From assembly GCA_963785075.1 (NCBI GenBank), contig CAWATW010000004.1, positions 620,001 to 684,000 of the forward strand: DNA of 64,000 nucleotides, in the 5' to 3' direction. The translations under genes and the position numbers were made by a program. Positions 7,423-16,461 of the stretch are shown in pieces. Origin of the DNA: JAOUGY01 sp963785075. GTDB taxonomy: Bacteria; Actinomycetota; Acidimicrobiia; Spongiisociales; ZC4RG35. Each line of letters opens with the position of its first letter. Positions within the stretch are counted from its first letter, which is position 1. Below the pieces are notes generated by a model, which searched no databases, was not told the origin of the DNA, and saw nothing but the letters and a program-made list of their open reading frames with translations.

Positions 7423-9453
7423 ATGCACGTACCCCAGGCCAAGAAGATACCAGTGGTTCGCGAAATCCACGGCGAGACATTCGTCGACGAGTACGCCTGG
7501 TTGCGCAACCGCGACGATCCCGACACGCTGGCGTACCTCGAAGCCGAAAACGAGCACACGGAAGCCAGCATGGCCCATCTCCGACCGCTCCAAGATCAGA
7601 TCTTCGACGAGATCAAGAGCCGCATCCAGGAGACCGACCTCTCGGCACCGGCGCGCCGCGGCGACTGGTGGTACGCCACCCGGACCGAGGAAGGACGTCA
7701 GTACCCGATCTTCGTTCGAACCCATGGCGGGCCGGAGGGTCTTGAGCAGCTGATCATCGACGTGAACGCCCTGGCCGAAGGCCATGAGTTCTGCCAGCTC
7801 GGCGCGCTCGCTGTCTCCCCCGATCAGCGGCTCGTGGCATATTCGGTGAACACAGACGGGTCCGAGGAGTTCGTGCTCCGGATCCGAGACATCGAGTCGG
7901 GCGTGGACCTTCCCGATGTGCTCGAGGCCACCTACTACTCACTGGCGTGGTCCTCGGATGCCCGTCACCTCTTCTACACGACCCTCGACCACGCACACCG
8001 ACCCGACAAGATCTGGCGGCACGAACTCGGCACCGCTCAGACCGCCGACGTGACGATGGTCCACGAGCCAGACGAGCGCCTGTTCCTGGGTGTCGGCACC
8101 ACACAAGACCGTCTCTTCGTTCTAGCCGTTGCAGAGAGCAAGACGACCAGCGAGGTGAAGTTCCTTCCGGCAGACGAGCCCGAAGGGTCGTTCTCCGTGG
8201 TGGTACCGCGTGTACACGGTGTCGAGTATTCGTTGGACCACAAGGATGGCCGGTGGCTCATCGTCACCAATGCCGACGCCGTGAATGGGAAGCTGCTCTC
8301 CATCTCAGTCGATGACCCGGACGATGTCATCGAGGTGATCTCCCACGACGACGGGCGCAAGGTGGCCGGCGTCCTCGCGCTGGCGGATCATGTCGTCGTC
8401 GGTGGGCGACGGGACGGCCTCACGTCGATCACGATCCTCCCGGGCGAGGGTGAGCACTTCCACCTCGAATTCGACGAACCCGTCTACACGGTCGGAATCG
8501 GGCAGAACCTCGAGTACGACACCTACACGCTGCGCATCGGCTACCAGTCCCTGGTCACGCCGGCCCGGGTGATCGACGTCGACCTCGTCACGGGTGACCA
8601 GCTCATCGTCAAGGAGACGCCAGTCCTCGGCGGATACGAGCCGACCGACTACGTGTCTCGTCGCCTGTGGGCCACTGCGGCCGATGGCCAACGTGTCCCG
8701 ATGTCGGTGGTGCATCGTGCCGACCTGGACCTGAGCGCCCCGGTACCGGTGCTCCTGTACGGCTACGGGTCGTACGAGATCACGATCGACCCGTGGTTTT
8801 CGGCCGCTCGACTCTCACTTCTCGATCGCGGGGCAGTGTTCGTGCTCGCCCACATCAGAGGTGGGGGTGAGATGGGTCGACGCTGGTACGAGGAGGGGAA
8901 GATGGCAGCCAAAGCCAACACGTTCACCGACTTCATAGCCTGCGCCCGACATATGATCGACGCGGGTTGGACCACGAGCGATAGGCTGATCATCAGAGGC
9001 GGCTCCGCCGGAGGGCTCCTGATGGGTGCCGTGACGACGATGCGGCCGGACCTCTTCAAGGCGGTGGTCGCCGAGGTGCCCTTCGTCGACGTCATCAACA
9101 CGATGCTCGACGAAACCATCCCCCTCACGGTGATCGAATGGGAAGAGTGGGGCAACCCCAAACAGGCCGACGACTACGGCTGGATGCGCGCATATTCACC
9201 GTACGACAACACAACCGACGCCGAGTATCCGGCGATGCTCGTGACTGCCGGCCTCAACGACCCGCGCGTCGCCTACTGGGAGCCGGCGAAATGGGTGGCA
9301 CGTATGCGTGCGATCGCCCGTCATCGTGGGCCGCTCCTGCTCAAAACCGAGCTCGGGGCAGGACACTCTGGTCCTTCCGGCAGGTACGACGCCTGGAAAG
9401 ACGAGGCTTTCGTTCTCTCATTCGTCCTGGACCAAATGGGTCTCGCGGCGTGA
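7423..9453 (+). CDS. ptrB: Oligopeptidase B (S9A prolyl-oligopeptidase family)
   Basis: A cytoplasmic serine peptidase of 676 residues, matching oligopeptidase B, which cleaves short peptides after basic residues. The N-terminal part (about 1-400) forms the gating beta-propeller, opening with the family signature HGETFVDEYAWLRNRDDP. The C-terminal alpha/beta-hydrolase domain has the triad: Ser528 in GGSAGG, Asp613 in LNDPRV and His648 in GAGHSG. The HIRGGGEMGRRWYEEGK segment is typical of the S9A group. A leaderless-type promoter lies directly upstream. A GNAT acetyltransferase gene overlaps its stop by 4 nt (GTGA) and a small membrane-protein gene follows, so the three form an operon. Confidence 0.92.
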   Translation: MHVPQAKKIPVVREIHGETFVDEYAWLRNRDDPDTLAYLEAENEHTEASMAHLRPLQDQIFDEIKSRIQETDLSAPARRGDWWYATRTEEGRQYPIFVRTHGGPEGLEQLIIDVNALAEGHEFCQLGALAVSPDQRLVAYSVNTDGSEEFVLRIRDIESGVDLPDVLEATYYSLAWSSDARHLFYTTLDHAHRPDKIWRHELGTAQTADVTMVHEPDERLFLGVGTTQDRLFVLAVAESKTTSEVKFLPADEPEGSFSVVVPRVHGVEYSLDHKDGRWLIVTNADAVNGKLLSISVDDPDDVIEVISHDDGRKVAGVLALADHVVVGGRRDGLTSITILPGEGEHFHLEFDEPVYTVGIGQNLEYDTYTLRIGYQSLVTPARVIDVDLVTGDQLIVKETPVLGGYEPTDYVSRRLWATAADGQRVPMSVVHRADLDLSAPVPVLLYGYGSYEITIDPWFSAARLSLLDRGAVFVLAHIRGGGEMGRRWYEEGKMAAKANTFTDFIACARHMIDAGWTTSDRLIIRGGSAGGLLMGAVTTMRPDLFKAVVAEVPFVDVINTMLDETIPLTVIEWEEWGNPKQADDYGWMRAYSPYDNTTDAEYPAMLVTAGLNDPRVAYWEPAKWVARMRAIARHRGPLLLKTELGAGHSGPSGRYDAWKDEAFVLSFVLDQMGLAA

Positions 9454-9980
9454 CGGCGACCGTCCAGAACAGGGAGGTGGTCATTCGTCCCTTGACCCCC
9501 AGTGACGAACTCGAAACGTTCGGCCGCATCCTGTTGACCTCGTACCGCGCCCTGTCGGGCCATGTACCGGAGCCCGACTACGAAGCCGAGCTCGTGGACA
9601 TCCGTACGCGCGTCGCCACCAACACCGTCTTCGGGGCAATCGCCAACACCCGGCCTCTCGGCTGTGTGACGTTCGTACCGGATGCCTCCGATCCCCACGC
9701 CGAGCGTCTCGAGGCGGACGAGGCGAGCTTTCGGATGCTCGGCGTGGCCCCCGAGGCGCAGGGATCCGGCATTGGTGAGCAATTGGTTCACCGATGCATT
9801 CGCGAGGCGACGGACACGGGCAAGGCTGCCGTGTTCATCTACTCCGGTCATTGGATGACAGGTGCCCACCGCCTGTACGCCCGGCTCGGGTTCATCCGAA
9901 TGGCCGACCGCGACTGGCCGCTCGTCGATCCACCCGTGACACTCTTGGGATTCCGGTACGACCTGAGAGGTCTCCGATGA
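9450..9980 (+). CDS. GNAT-family N-acetyltransferase
   Basis: A 176-residue Gcn5-related acetyltransferase that would transfer acetyl from acetyl-CoA to an amine. It has VVIRPLTPSDELE at the start and the acetyl-CoA loop LGVAPEAQGSGIGEQLV (the Q/R-x-x-G-x-G/A motif A). It ends with the usual YSGHWMTGAHRLYARLGF helix-strand. The start GTG 9450 overlaps the ptrB stop by 4 nt, and its own stop overlaps the next ATG by 4 nt, so translation is probably coupled along the operon. Substrate unknown. Confidence 0.88.
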   Translation: MTATVQNREVVIRPLTPSDELETFGRILLTSYRALSGHVPEPDYEAELVDIRTRVATNTVFGAIANTRPLGCVTFVPDASDPHAERLEADEASFRMLGVAPEAQGSGIGEQLVHRCIREATDTGKAAVFIYSGHWMTGAHRLYARLGFIRMADRDWPLVDPPVTLLGFRYDLRGLR

Positions 9981-10252
9981 CAGATGTCGAGCGACCACCA
10001 CATCGCTGGGTGGGCATGGTGTCCCTGGCGTTGTATGTCGTCACAGGAGTCTTCCCGTACCTCGTCTCTGGCCTGGTGGTGCCGGTCTGGGCGTTGGTCG
10101 TTCTGATGCTGTGTTGGGGGGTCGGGCTCGTGGTCACCGCTCAGCTGGCTCTCCGCCGACCGGTCTTCAGCCTGTTGGCCCTGCCCGGCGCGTTGCTGTT
10201 CTGGTGGGTGTACGTCTCGGGAGGGGCGGCCCTGTTCGGATGGACTGCCTGA
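9977..10252 (+). CDS. Small integral membrane protein (91 aa)
   Basis: Three hydrophobic segments are visible: MVSLALYVVTGVFPYLVSGLV, VWALVVLMLCWGVGLVV and FSLLALPGALLFWWVYV. The head MTDVERPPHRW is short and polar. The ATG overlaps the GNAT stop as ATGA. It is the last gene of the ptrB operon and is followed by a long inverted repeat. No family is recognised; small proteins of this shape are common next to actinobacterial acetyltransferases but have no assigned role. Confidence 0.7.
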   Translation: MTDVERPPHRWVGMVSLALYVVTGVFPYLVSGLVVPVWALVVLMLCWGVGLVVTAQLALRRPVFSLLALPGALLFWWVYVSGGAALFGWTA

Positions 10253-10265
10253 CCGGTGAACGAGT

Positions 10266-10320
10266 CGGGTTTTCGCGCACAGAAGGTGCGCTATTCACGC
10301 ACTTTGTGCGCGAAAACCCG
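10266..10320. terminator. Long near-perfect inverted repeat between convergent genes
   Basis: The arms are 10266-10290 and 10298-10320 around a 7-nt loop. The outer 16 bp (CGGGTTTTCGCGCACA and complement) are perfect, and the inner part is interrupted by two extra bases on one side. It lies 13 bp after one gene and 3 bp before the stop of the opposite gene, so a bidirectional terminator is the simplest reading. A REP-like mobile repeat is an alternative. Confidence 0.6.
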
Positions 10321-10323
10321 GTC

Positions 10324-11931
10324 TCAGTCCATCAGCAGTTCGGCGTACTGGTCGCGCACGACCTTCTTGTCGAATTTGCCGGTACCGGTCTTGGGTATGG
10401 CATCGATGAAGACCACCGCGTCGGGCAGCCACCAGTGCGCCACCCGAGGTTCGAGCCAGGCGAGCAGCTCCTCTTCGGAGAGCTCGGAACCTGGGCGCCG
10501 GACGACGAAGGCGGCCGGCCGCTCCTGCCACTTCGGGTGTTTCAACCCGACCACCGTCGCCTCCGCCACCTCGGAATGAGCCATCAGCTCGTTCTCGAGG
10601 TCCAGCGACGAGATCCACTCGCCTCCGGATTTGATGACGTCCTTCGCGCGGTCGGTGATCCGGATGTACCCCTCGGGCGTGACCTTGCACACGTCGCCGG
10701 TGCGCATCCATCCGTCGACGAATGACTGGGGGCTCCGGCTGTCCTTGTAATACTCGGCGGCGATCCACGGCCCCCGGATGAGGAGCTCCCCGAACGCCTC
10801 TCCGTCGTGGGGCAGGGCCTCGCCCAGCTCGTCGACGATCTTGTACTGGAGGCCCGGCACGATTCGACCCGCCGACTCCAGGATGTCGAGTTGCCGTTCG
10901 AAGGGGTCGTCTTCCATCCACGGTGCGAGCTGGGCGACCGACGCGACCGGGTTGGTCTCGGTCATTCCCCAGCCCTGGACGACTCTGATCTGTCGTTCGT
11001 TCCAGAACCACTCGATCAACGCCCGCGGCACCGCCGAGCCACCGCACAGGAAGGCCCGAAGGCTCGAGGTGTCGATCTCGGGATGGTCCATCAGGCGATG
11101 CTGGACGCCGAGCCACACGGTGGGGACACCGGCCGAGAACGTGATCCGCTCTCGTTCGATCAGGCCGAGGATGCCCTCCGGGCTCAGGTCTGGTCCGGGA
11201 TATGTGAGCTTGGCGCCCATCGGGACTGCCTGGAAGGGATACCCCCACGCCGCGGCGTGGAACATAGGCACCACCGGGAGCAGGCTGTCCGAGGCCGAGA
11301 TCGGGAAGTTGGCGAGATTGGACACGGTGTGGAGGTATGTGGAGCGCTGTGTGTAGGCGACTCCCTTGGGATTGCCGGTGGTCCCCGACGTGTAGCAGAA
11401 CATCATCGGAGACCGCTCTTCGAGGAGCGGCCAGGCGCCATGCGGTTCCACGCCGTCGATGAGATCCTCGTAGGCGATGGCGCCGGGCAGACCGGAGGCG
11501 TCTTCACCCATGACCACCAGATGCTCGACCGTCTCGAACCGGTCGACGATGGGGCCGATGAGCGGCACGAGGTCGGGATCGACGAAGATCGCCTTGTCCG
11601 CGCCGTGATTGACGATGTAGACGAGTTGGTCGGGGAACAGCCGGATGTTGAGCGTGTGGCAGATCCGCCCGGTGTTGGCGGTCGCCCAATACAACTCGTG
11701 ATGACGGAGGTTGTTCCAGGCAAACGTGCCGATCGGATCTCCCTGCCGGATGCCCAATCTGCTGCCCATGGCGGTGGCCAGGCGGCGAACCCGACCATCG
11801 GTCTCGCCGTAGGTGGTGCGCAAGACGCTCTTGTCGTGCTCGACCGAGACGATCTCGCGATTCGGATAGTGCCGTACACCGTGGTCGTACAGCGTCGACA
11901 TCAACAGCGGGAAGTCGTCCTGCATGTGCAT
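10324..11931 (-). CDS. Fatty-acid/acyl-CoA synthetase (AMP-forming, FadD-like)
   Basis: A 535-residue ANL-superfamily enzyme that activates a carboxylic acid to its CoA thioester through an acyl-adenylate. Visible core motifs are YTSGTTGNPKGVAYTQRS (phosphate loop), GWGMTETNP, GWMRTGDV and DRAKDVIKSGGEWIS, with the catalytic Lys near KTGTGKFDKK. The pattern resembles medium/long-chain fatty-acid CoA ligases of the class found in actinobacteria and Pseudomonas. The start ATG 11931 (MHMQDDF) has a TACCCT box 9 nt upstream; an internal ATG at 11925 is possible. It is transcribed divergently from prfC. Substrate chain length unknown. Confidence 0.9.
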   Translation of the reverse strand: MHMQDDFPLLMSTLYDHGVRHYPNREIVSVEHDKSVLRTTYGETDGRVRRLATAMGSRLGIRQGDPIGTFAWNNLRHHELYWATANTGRICHTLNIRLFPDQLVYIVNHGADKAIFVDPDLVPLIGPIVDRFETVEHLVVMGEDASGLPGAIAYEDLIDGVEPHGAWPLLEERSPMMFCYTSGTTGNPKGVAYTQRSTYLHTVSNLANFPISASDSLLPVVPMFHAAAWGYPFQAVPMGAKLTYPGPDLSPEGILGLIERERITFSAGVPTVWLGVQHRLMDHPEIDTSSLRAFLCGGSAVPRALIEWFWNERQIRVVQGWGMTETNPVASVAQLAPWMEDDPFERQLDILESAGRIVPGLQYKIVDELGEALPHDGEAFGELLIRGPWIAAEYYKDSRSPQSFVDGWMRTGDVCKVTPEGYIRITDRAKDVIKSGGEWISSLDLENELMAHSEVAEATVVGLKHPKWQERPAAFVVRRPGSELSEEELLAWLEPRVAHWWLPDAVVFIDAIPKTGTGKFDKKVVRDQYAELLMD

Positions 11932-11940
11932 GATGCCCCG

Positions 11941-11946
11941 AGGGTA
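11941..11946 (-). promoter_or_regulatory. Leaderless-type -10 box (TACCCT) for the acyl-CoA ligase
   Basis: The minus-strand TACCCT ends 9 nt before ATG 11931. It supports that start over the ATG at 11925. Confidence 0.4.
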
Positions 11947-12060
11947 AGACGTCGCCTCGAGCTGCGGCGGCGGGAACCGGGGAAATCGAGCCATGGCCGG
12001 CCCCGACACGATGGGCTTCGCCCGGCGACCGGGTAGCCTGAGGGTTCCACGCCGACCTTT

Positions 12061-12085
12061 CGACGCCGCCAGCGAGGCGGCGTCG
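12061..12085. repeat. 10-bp perfect hairpin upstream of prfC
   Basis: CGACGCCGCC, a 5-nt loop AGCGA, then the exact complement GGCGGCGTCG. It lies in the divergent promoter region of the acyl-CoA ligase and prfC, 31 bp before the prfC ATG, so it may be an operator or a structured 5' leader. Confidence 0.55.
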
Positions 12086-12115
12086 CTCGCGACACAGCAT
12101 CTCCTACTGGACCAC

Positions 12116-13696
12116 ATGACGACCTCTTCAGATCCGATCTCCCAAGCACGGCGCCGGCGTACCTTTGCGATCATTTCGCACCCGGACGCCGGCAAGACGA
12201 CCGTCACCGAGAAGCTCCTCCTGTACTCGGGCGCCATCGAGCAGGCAGGCGCTGTCAAAGCTCGCGCCGGCCGACAGAAGGACGTGACGTCCGACTGGAT
12301 GGAGCTCGAACGCGAGCGCGGGATCTCGATCACATCCACCGCCCTGCAGTTCAACCACACCGACCTCGTATTCAATCTTCTCGACACGCCCGGCCATCGC
12401 GACTTCTCGGAGGACACCTACCGGGTGTTGTCGGCGGTCGATTCGGCCATCATCGTGCTCGACGCGGCTCGTGGCATCCAGGAACAGACGCTCAAGCTGT
12501 TCCACGTCGCCCAGGCTCGAGGCATCCCGCTCATCACCTTCATCAACAAATGCGACCGACCGGGGCTCGCCCCCCTCGAGCTCATCGACGACATCGAGTC
12601 CAAACTCGGCATCGTCGCCACACCCGTGACCTGGCCCGTCGGGGGCGGCGTGGACTTCGAAGGCGTGATCGATCGCCGCAACCGCCAACTGTGGGAGTTC
12701 GATCGGACTCCTCACGGCGGGACGCGGGGGGCCGAACGTGTGCGGTCGATCGAACCGCGCACCGATGACGACGAAGTTCGCACCCACGCCTGGCACGACG
12801 TCGAGCTTCTCGACGAGATCGGCGCACGCCACGACCAGGAGAGCTTCGAAGCCGGAGCCTCCACTCCGGTCTTCTTCGGATCGGCGCTGTGGAACTTCGG
12901 GATCCGGCTACTTCTCGACGCCATCGCAGAGATGGCACCGCCGCCGGCGCCACAGGCCGATGCCGCGGGCCGAGAGCGTGCGCTCGATGGGCCGGTGTCG
13001 GGAACGGTCTTCAAGGTGCAGGCAAATCTCGACCCCCGGCACCGCGACAGGATCGCCTACGTGCGGATCTGCTCCGGACGCTTCGAGCGCGGCATGTCGC
13101 TGATCAACCATCGAACGGGCAAGAGTCTCACGACCAAGCACGCTCACAGCGTGTTCGGCCGGGAACGGGACACCGTCGAGGAGGCATTCCCGGGCGACAT
13201 CGTGGGGCTCATCAATGCCACCGATGTGACCGTGGGCGACAGCCTCAGCTTCGACGGCGACGTCGAGTTTCCGCCGATGCCGGTGTTCGCCCCTGAACTC
13301 TTCCGGACCGCGCGCAGCCTCGACACCTCGAAGGCGAAGCGCTTCCGGACCGGGATCGACCACCTGGACCAAGAGGGAGTGATCCAGGTGCTGCGAACGA
13401 ACACCGGCGGGGATCGTGAGCCGATTCTCGGTGCGGTCGGCCAGATGCAATTCGATGTGGCGCTCCATCGACTCGAGAGCGAGTTCGGCGCCAAAGTGAT
13501 CTTCGAGGCGACGCCATACACCGTCGCCCGGCGCACCACGGCGGGGGACGTGGATCTGCTCGGCCGCCTCCGTGATGTTGCCGTGGCACGCCGATCCAAC
13601 GGTGAGATACTCGCGCTCTTCACGTCGCGGCACCGCGTCGAATCGACCCTTCGAACACATCCGGACCTCACCCTCGAGCCGATCCTCGGGCCGTGA
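12116..13696 (+). CDS. prfC: Peptide chain release factor 3
   Basis: A 526-residue translational GTPase that removes RF1/RF2 from the ribosome after peptide release. The G domain shows ISHPDAGKTTVTEKLL (P-loop), RGISIT (switch I end), DTPGHRDFSEDTYR (G3), and FINKCDRP (G4). The EF-Tu-like domain 2 and the RF3 C-terminal domain follow, with GAVGQMQFDV as expected. Length agrees with RF3 rather than EF-G or TypA. The start ATG 12116 is chosen because the family begins a few residues before the P-loop; the frame is open further upstream without homology. Confidence 0.95.
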   Translation: MTTSSDPISQARRRRTFAIISHPDAGKTTVTEKLLLYSGAIEQAGAVKARAGRQKDVTSDWMELERERGISITSTALQFNHTDLVFNLLDTPGHRDFSEDTYRVLSAVDSAIIVLDAARGIQEQTLKLFHVAQARGIPLITFINKCDRPGLAPLELIDDIESKLGIVATPVTWPVGGGVDFEGVIDRRNRQLWEFDRTPHGGTRGAERVRSIEPRTDDDEVRTHAWHDVELLDEIGARHDQESFEAGASTPVFFGSALWNFGIRLLLDAIAEMAPPPAPQADAAGRERALDGPVSGTVFKVQANLDPRHRDRIAYVRICSGRFERGMSLINHRTGKSLTTKHAHSVFGRERDTVEEAFPGDIVGLINATDVTVGDSLSFDGDVEFPPMPVFAPELFRTARSLDTSKAKRFRTGIDHLDQEGVIQVLRTNTGGDREPILGAVGQMQFDVALHRLESEFGAKVIFEATPYTVARRTTAGDVDLLGRLRDVAVARRSNGEILALFTSRHRVESTLRTHPDLTLEPILGP

Positions 13697-13712
13697 CCCA
13701 CGGATACGAAGC

Positions 13713-13736
13713 GGGACCGGTCCCGACGTCGGGACC
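13713..13736. terminator. Overlapping palindromes after prfC
   Basis: GGGACCGGTCCC (13713-13724) overlaps an 18-nt perfect palindrome, GGTCCCGACGTCGGGACC (13719-13736), starting 17 bp past the prfC stop. There is no T tract. It may be a factor-independent stem terminator for prfC, or an operator for the oxidoreductase gene that starts at 13830. Confidence 0.45.
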
Positions 13737-13829
13737 ACGCGACAGAGACCTAGCCTGAGGTTCCGGGAGGACCGAAGGGGCGGCACCTCTTCTGAGGTCA
13801 CCGACGACGAGCACATACCAGGAGGAGCG

Positions 13830-14813
13830 ATGAGGGCACAGGTGGTTCATGATCTCGGCGGCATCGAGGCCCTCCGTTTCGAAGACGTCCCCGATCCCTC
13901 GACACCACCGGGCCACGTGAAGATCGGGGTGAAAGCGGCTGCTCTGAACTTCCCCGACCTGCTCATCATCCAGGGGATGTATCAGATCCGCCCCGAGCTG
14001 CCGTTCTCCCCGGGCGCCGAGGCGGCCGGGATCGTCCTCGAAGCGGCAGACGATGTGGCCGGGTTCGCAACCGGCGACCGTGTCATCGGATTCGCCGCCC
14101 ACGGAGCGATGGCCGAGCAGTTCGTGGTGCCTGAATCGAACGTGATGCACTTCCCCGACGGGCTCTCATACGAAAAGGCCGCCGGCATCGCGATGATCTA
14201 CGGCACCTCGTATCACGCCCTCTTCGACCGGGCGAAACTCCAGTCGGGTCAGACGTTGCTGGTCACCGGAGCCACCGGAGGCGTCGGATCGGCCGCCGTT
14301 CAACTCGGGAAGGCTGCCGGCGCCCAGGTGATAGCGGCGGTCGGCTCCCGGGCGAAGATCGACGCCGCCCGCAACTTCGGCGCCGACGAGGTGATCGTGT
14401 ACGGCGAGGAGTCCTTGAGAGATCGGATCAAGCAGCTGACCGGAGGCACAGGCGTCGATGTGGTCTACGACCCGGTGGGCGGCGACATCTTCCTGGAGAC
14501 GCTGCGGTGCGTCGGGTGGGGAGGAAGGGTTCTCGTCGTGGGTTTCGCATCGGGATCCATTCCCCAGGCTCCGATGAACCTGCCACTCCTGAAGGGCAGC
14601 TCGATCGTGGGTGTGTTCTGGGGTGACTTCGCACGACGGGACCCCGCAGCCAACCGGGCGAACTTCGATCACATCTTCCGGTTGATGGAGGAGGGCTCGA
14701 TCGATCCCCCGGTGTCCGCATCGTTCCCGCTGGCGGACGCTGCGGACGCGCTTGCCACCCTCGCCGACCGCACCGCCATCGGGAAGGTCATCCTCCGCGT
14801 CGGCGCCGGATGA
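13830..14813 (+). CDS. NADPH:quinone oxidoreductase-like medium-chain reductase
   Basis: A 327-residue zinc-free MDR-superfamily enzyme, cytoplasmic. The N-terminal GroES-like fold has AALNFPDLLIIQGMYQIRP and PGAEAAGIV. The Rossmann domain has the nucleotide-binding LLVTGATGGVGSAAVQLGKA. No structural-zinc Cys cluster is seen, which separates it from alcohol dehydrogenases. A perfect GGAGGAG ribosome site stands 2-3 nt before the ATG at 13830. It is probably an NAD(P)H-dependent quinone or enoyl reductase (QorA/AST1-like); the substrate is unknown. It is monocistronic or followed by the DUF4388-like gene. Confidence 0.88.
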   Translation: MRAQVVHDLGGIEALRFEDVPDPSTPPGHVKIGVKAAALNFPDLLIIQGMYQIRPELPFSPGAEAAGIVLEAADDVAGFATGDRVIGFAAHGAMAEQFVVPESNVMHFPDGLSYEKAAGIAMIYGTSYHALFDRAKLQSGQTLLVTGATGGVGSAAVQLGKAAGAQVIAAVGSRAKIDAARNFGADEVIVYGEESLRDRIKQLTGGTGVDVVYDPVGGDIFLETLRCVGWGGRVLVVGFASGSIPQAPMNLPLLKGSSIVGVFWGDFARRDPAANRANFDHIFRLMEEGSIDPPVSASFPLADAADALATLADRTAIGKVILRVGAG

Positions 14814-14865
14814 TGCTCCGCCGGCAGGCGAGCTTCGGGGACTAGTCATGTCACGCGGATAAAGG

Positions 14866-15408
14866 TTGCTTCTTGGAGTACGGGGGTCCCGTGCCGATAT
14901 TCGAGATGTGCGTCTCGGAATCGCCTCTGCAGGTCATCGTCGGTCGGACTGGTCTGATCTCGATCAGGCCGTCGACTGGATGAAATCGCACGAGGCATCG
15001 GGAGCCATCGATGTCGCCGGTGACGCCACCCACGGAACTCTCTTCTTCGAACGGGGTCTCATCACGTTCGGTCTGCTCTCCGAGGAGGACGTCGCTGCGC
15101 TCGGGGTGCATCACATCGATCCCGAATCGTGGCTCGCCGCCCTGGAACGGACCGAGCCCGGAAGGGACCTGAGCGAGGCACTGATCGCCGTCGGGGTGCC
15201 GGAGCACGACATCGCAGGATTCGCCAGGGATGTCGTCGATCGAGTCGTGTCGGCTCTGCGCAGGAATCACGTCGTCTCGGTCGATCGGTCCAAACGACCG
15301 AGCCCGCTCGGTGCGGTTGTCCGCCTCGATCCTTCCGAGTGGTTCTCGATCAACGATCTCTCTCCGCCCACATCATTCGGCCTCAATCGCCTGACTCGCA
15401 TCGCCTGA
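14866..15408 (+). CDS. DUF4388/PATAN-like domain protein (about 166-180 aa)
   Basis: A soluble protein with the sequence DLDQAVDWMKSHEASGAID, then GTLFFERGLITFGLLSEEDV. This resembles the short two-component-associated DUF4388 (PATAN-type) modules, whose signature is a small-residue strand followed by L-x-F-x-x-G. A helical second half (WLAALERTEPGRDLSEALI, VVDRVVSALRRN) fits that architecture. The start is uncertain: TTG 14866 gives 180 residues, and GTG 14908 gives 166. No receiver or kinase domain is attached. Assignment is tentative; a regulatory adaptor is the most likely role. Confidence 0.5.
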   Translation: MLLGVRGSRADIRDVRLGIASAGHRRSDWSDLDQAVDWMKSHEASGAIDVAGDATHGTLFFERGLITFGLLSEEDVAALGVHHIDPESWLAALERTEPGRDLSEALIAVGVPEHDIAGFARDVVDRVVSALRRNHVVSVDRSKRPSPLGAVVRLDPSEWFSINDLSPPTSFGLNRLTRIA

Positions 15409-15447
15409 CGGGCGCAGCACGCCGCACGTGTGGCATCATCCGGTCGC

Positions 15448-16461
15448 ATGACGGATCGCGTCGATTTCATCCGCCGTCTTCCCAAGGCGGAATTGCATCT
15501 CCACATCGAAGGAACGCTGGAACCGGAGATGATGTTCGAGATGGCAGATCGCAATGGGCTCGACCTGCCGTATGCCGATGTCGAGGAGATCAGGGAGGCC
15601 TACGCCTTCACCGACCTCCAGTCGTTCCTGGACATCTACTACGCGGGTGCGGCGGTCCTTCGCACTCCACGCGATTTTCACGATCTGATGGCGGCGTATC
15701 TGAGTCGTGCCCACCGCGATGGTGTCGTCAGGGCAGAGATCTTCTTCGACCCACAGACCCACACCGAGCGGGGTGTCCCGTTCGCCGTCTTCATGGAAGG
15801 ATTTCGAACCGCCATCGAAGAGGCTGAGAGAGAACTCGGGATCTCGGTTGGACTGATCATGTGCTTCCTCAGGCATCTGGGACCAGCGCCGGCGATGCTC
15901 ACCTGGGATGAAGCGCAGCCATGGCGCGGGCACCTCATCGGAGTGGGGCTCGACAGCTCCGAACGCGGGTACCCACCCGAACCGTTCGAACGGGTGTATC
16001 GACAGGCACGCGACGCCGGACTGCATGCCGTGGCCCATGCCGGCGAGGAGGGGCCGGCCTCATACATCGTCGCTTCGCTCGACGTGCTCGGATGTGAACG
16101 GATCGATCATGGTGTTCGGGCCGAGGAGGATCTCGACCTGATCGAACGATTGGCGCGCGAGCGGATCCCGCTGACCGTCTGTCCGCTTTCCAACCTCGCG
16201 TTGAAGGGCGTCGAGCGCCTCGAGGATCACAACCTCGGCCGTCTCCTGGATGCCGGTGTGATCGTCACCGTGAACTCCGACGACCCCGCGTACTTCGGTG
16301 GCTACGTGGCCGACAACTACTTGGCCGCCGCCGACGCCCTCGGCCTCGACGACGAACAGTTGGTCGTCCTGGCCCGCAACTCGCTGAACGCTGCATTCGT
16401 CCCGGAACAGACGAGGGAATCGTGGCTCAGACGACTCGATGAGGCAGCGTCAATCGGTTGA
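15448..16461 (+). CDS. Adenine deaminase (adenosine-deaminase fold, type 2)
   Basis: A 337-residue zinc-dependent TIM-barrel deaminase. Metal ligands are in KAELHLHIEG (HxH) and AHAGEEGP; the catalytic pair is in ERIDHGVR, and the last metal ligand is in VNSDDPAYFGGY. The strings HAGEEGPASYI, LTVCPLSNLALKGVE and DDPAYFGGYVADNYLA are those of the adenine deaminase group (bacterial and fungal Aah1-like, hypoxanthine-forming) rather than nucleoside deaminases, so I favour adenine over adenosine as substrate. Its stop overlaps the convergent metallo-beta-lactamase gene by 12 bp. It would supply hypoxanthine for purine salvage. Confidence 0.85.
   Translation: MTDRVDFIRRLPKAELHLHIEGTLEPEMMFEMADRNGLDLPYADVEEIREAYAFTDLQSFLDIYYAGAAVLRTPRDFHDLMAAYLSRAHRDGVVRAEIFFDPQTHTERGVPFAVFMEGFRTAIEEAERELGISVGLIMCFLRHLGPAPAMLTWDEAQPWRGHLIGVGLDSSERGYPPEPFERVYRQARDAGLHAVAHAGEEGPASYIVASLDVLGCERIDHGVRAEEDLDLIERLARERIPLTVCPLSNLALKGVERLEDHNLGRLLDAGVIVTVNSDDPAYFGGYVADNYLAAADALGLDDEQLVVLARNSLNAAFVPEQTRESWLRRLDEAASIG

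Noticed and set aside
11932..12417. N-terminal extension of the acyl-CoA ligase into prfC
   Set aside because: No homology, overlaps the divergent prfC gene and passes through the promoter region.
15448..16461. Call as adenosine deaminase
   Set aside because: The HAGEEGP and DDPAYFGGY strings fit the adenine deaminase branch better, so the name was changed.
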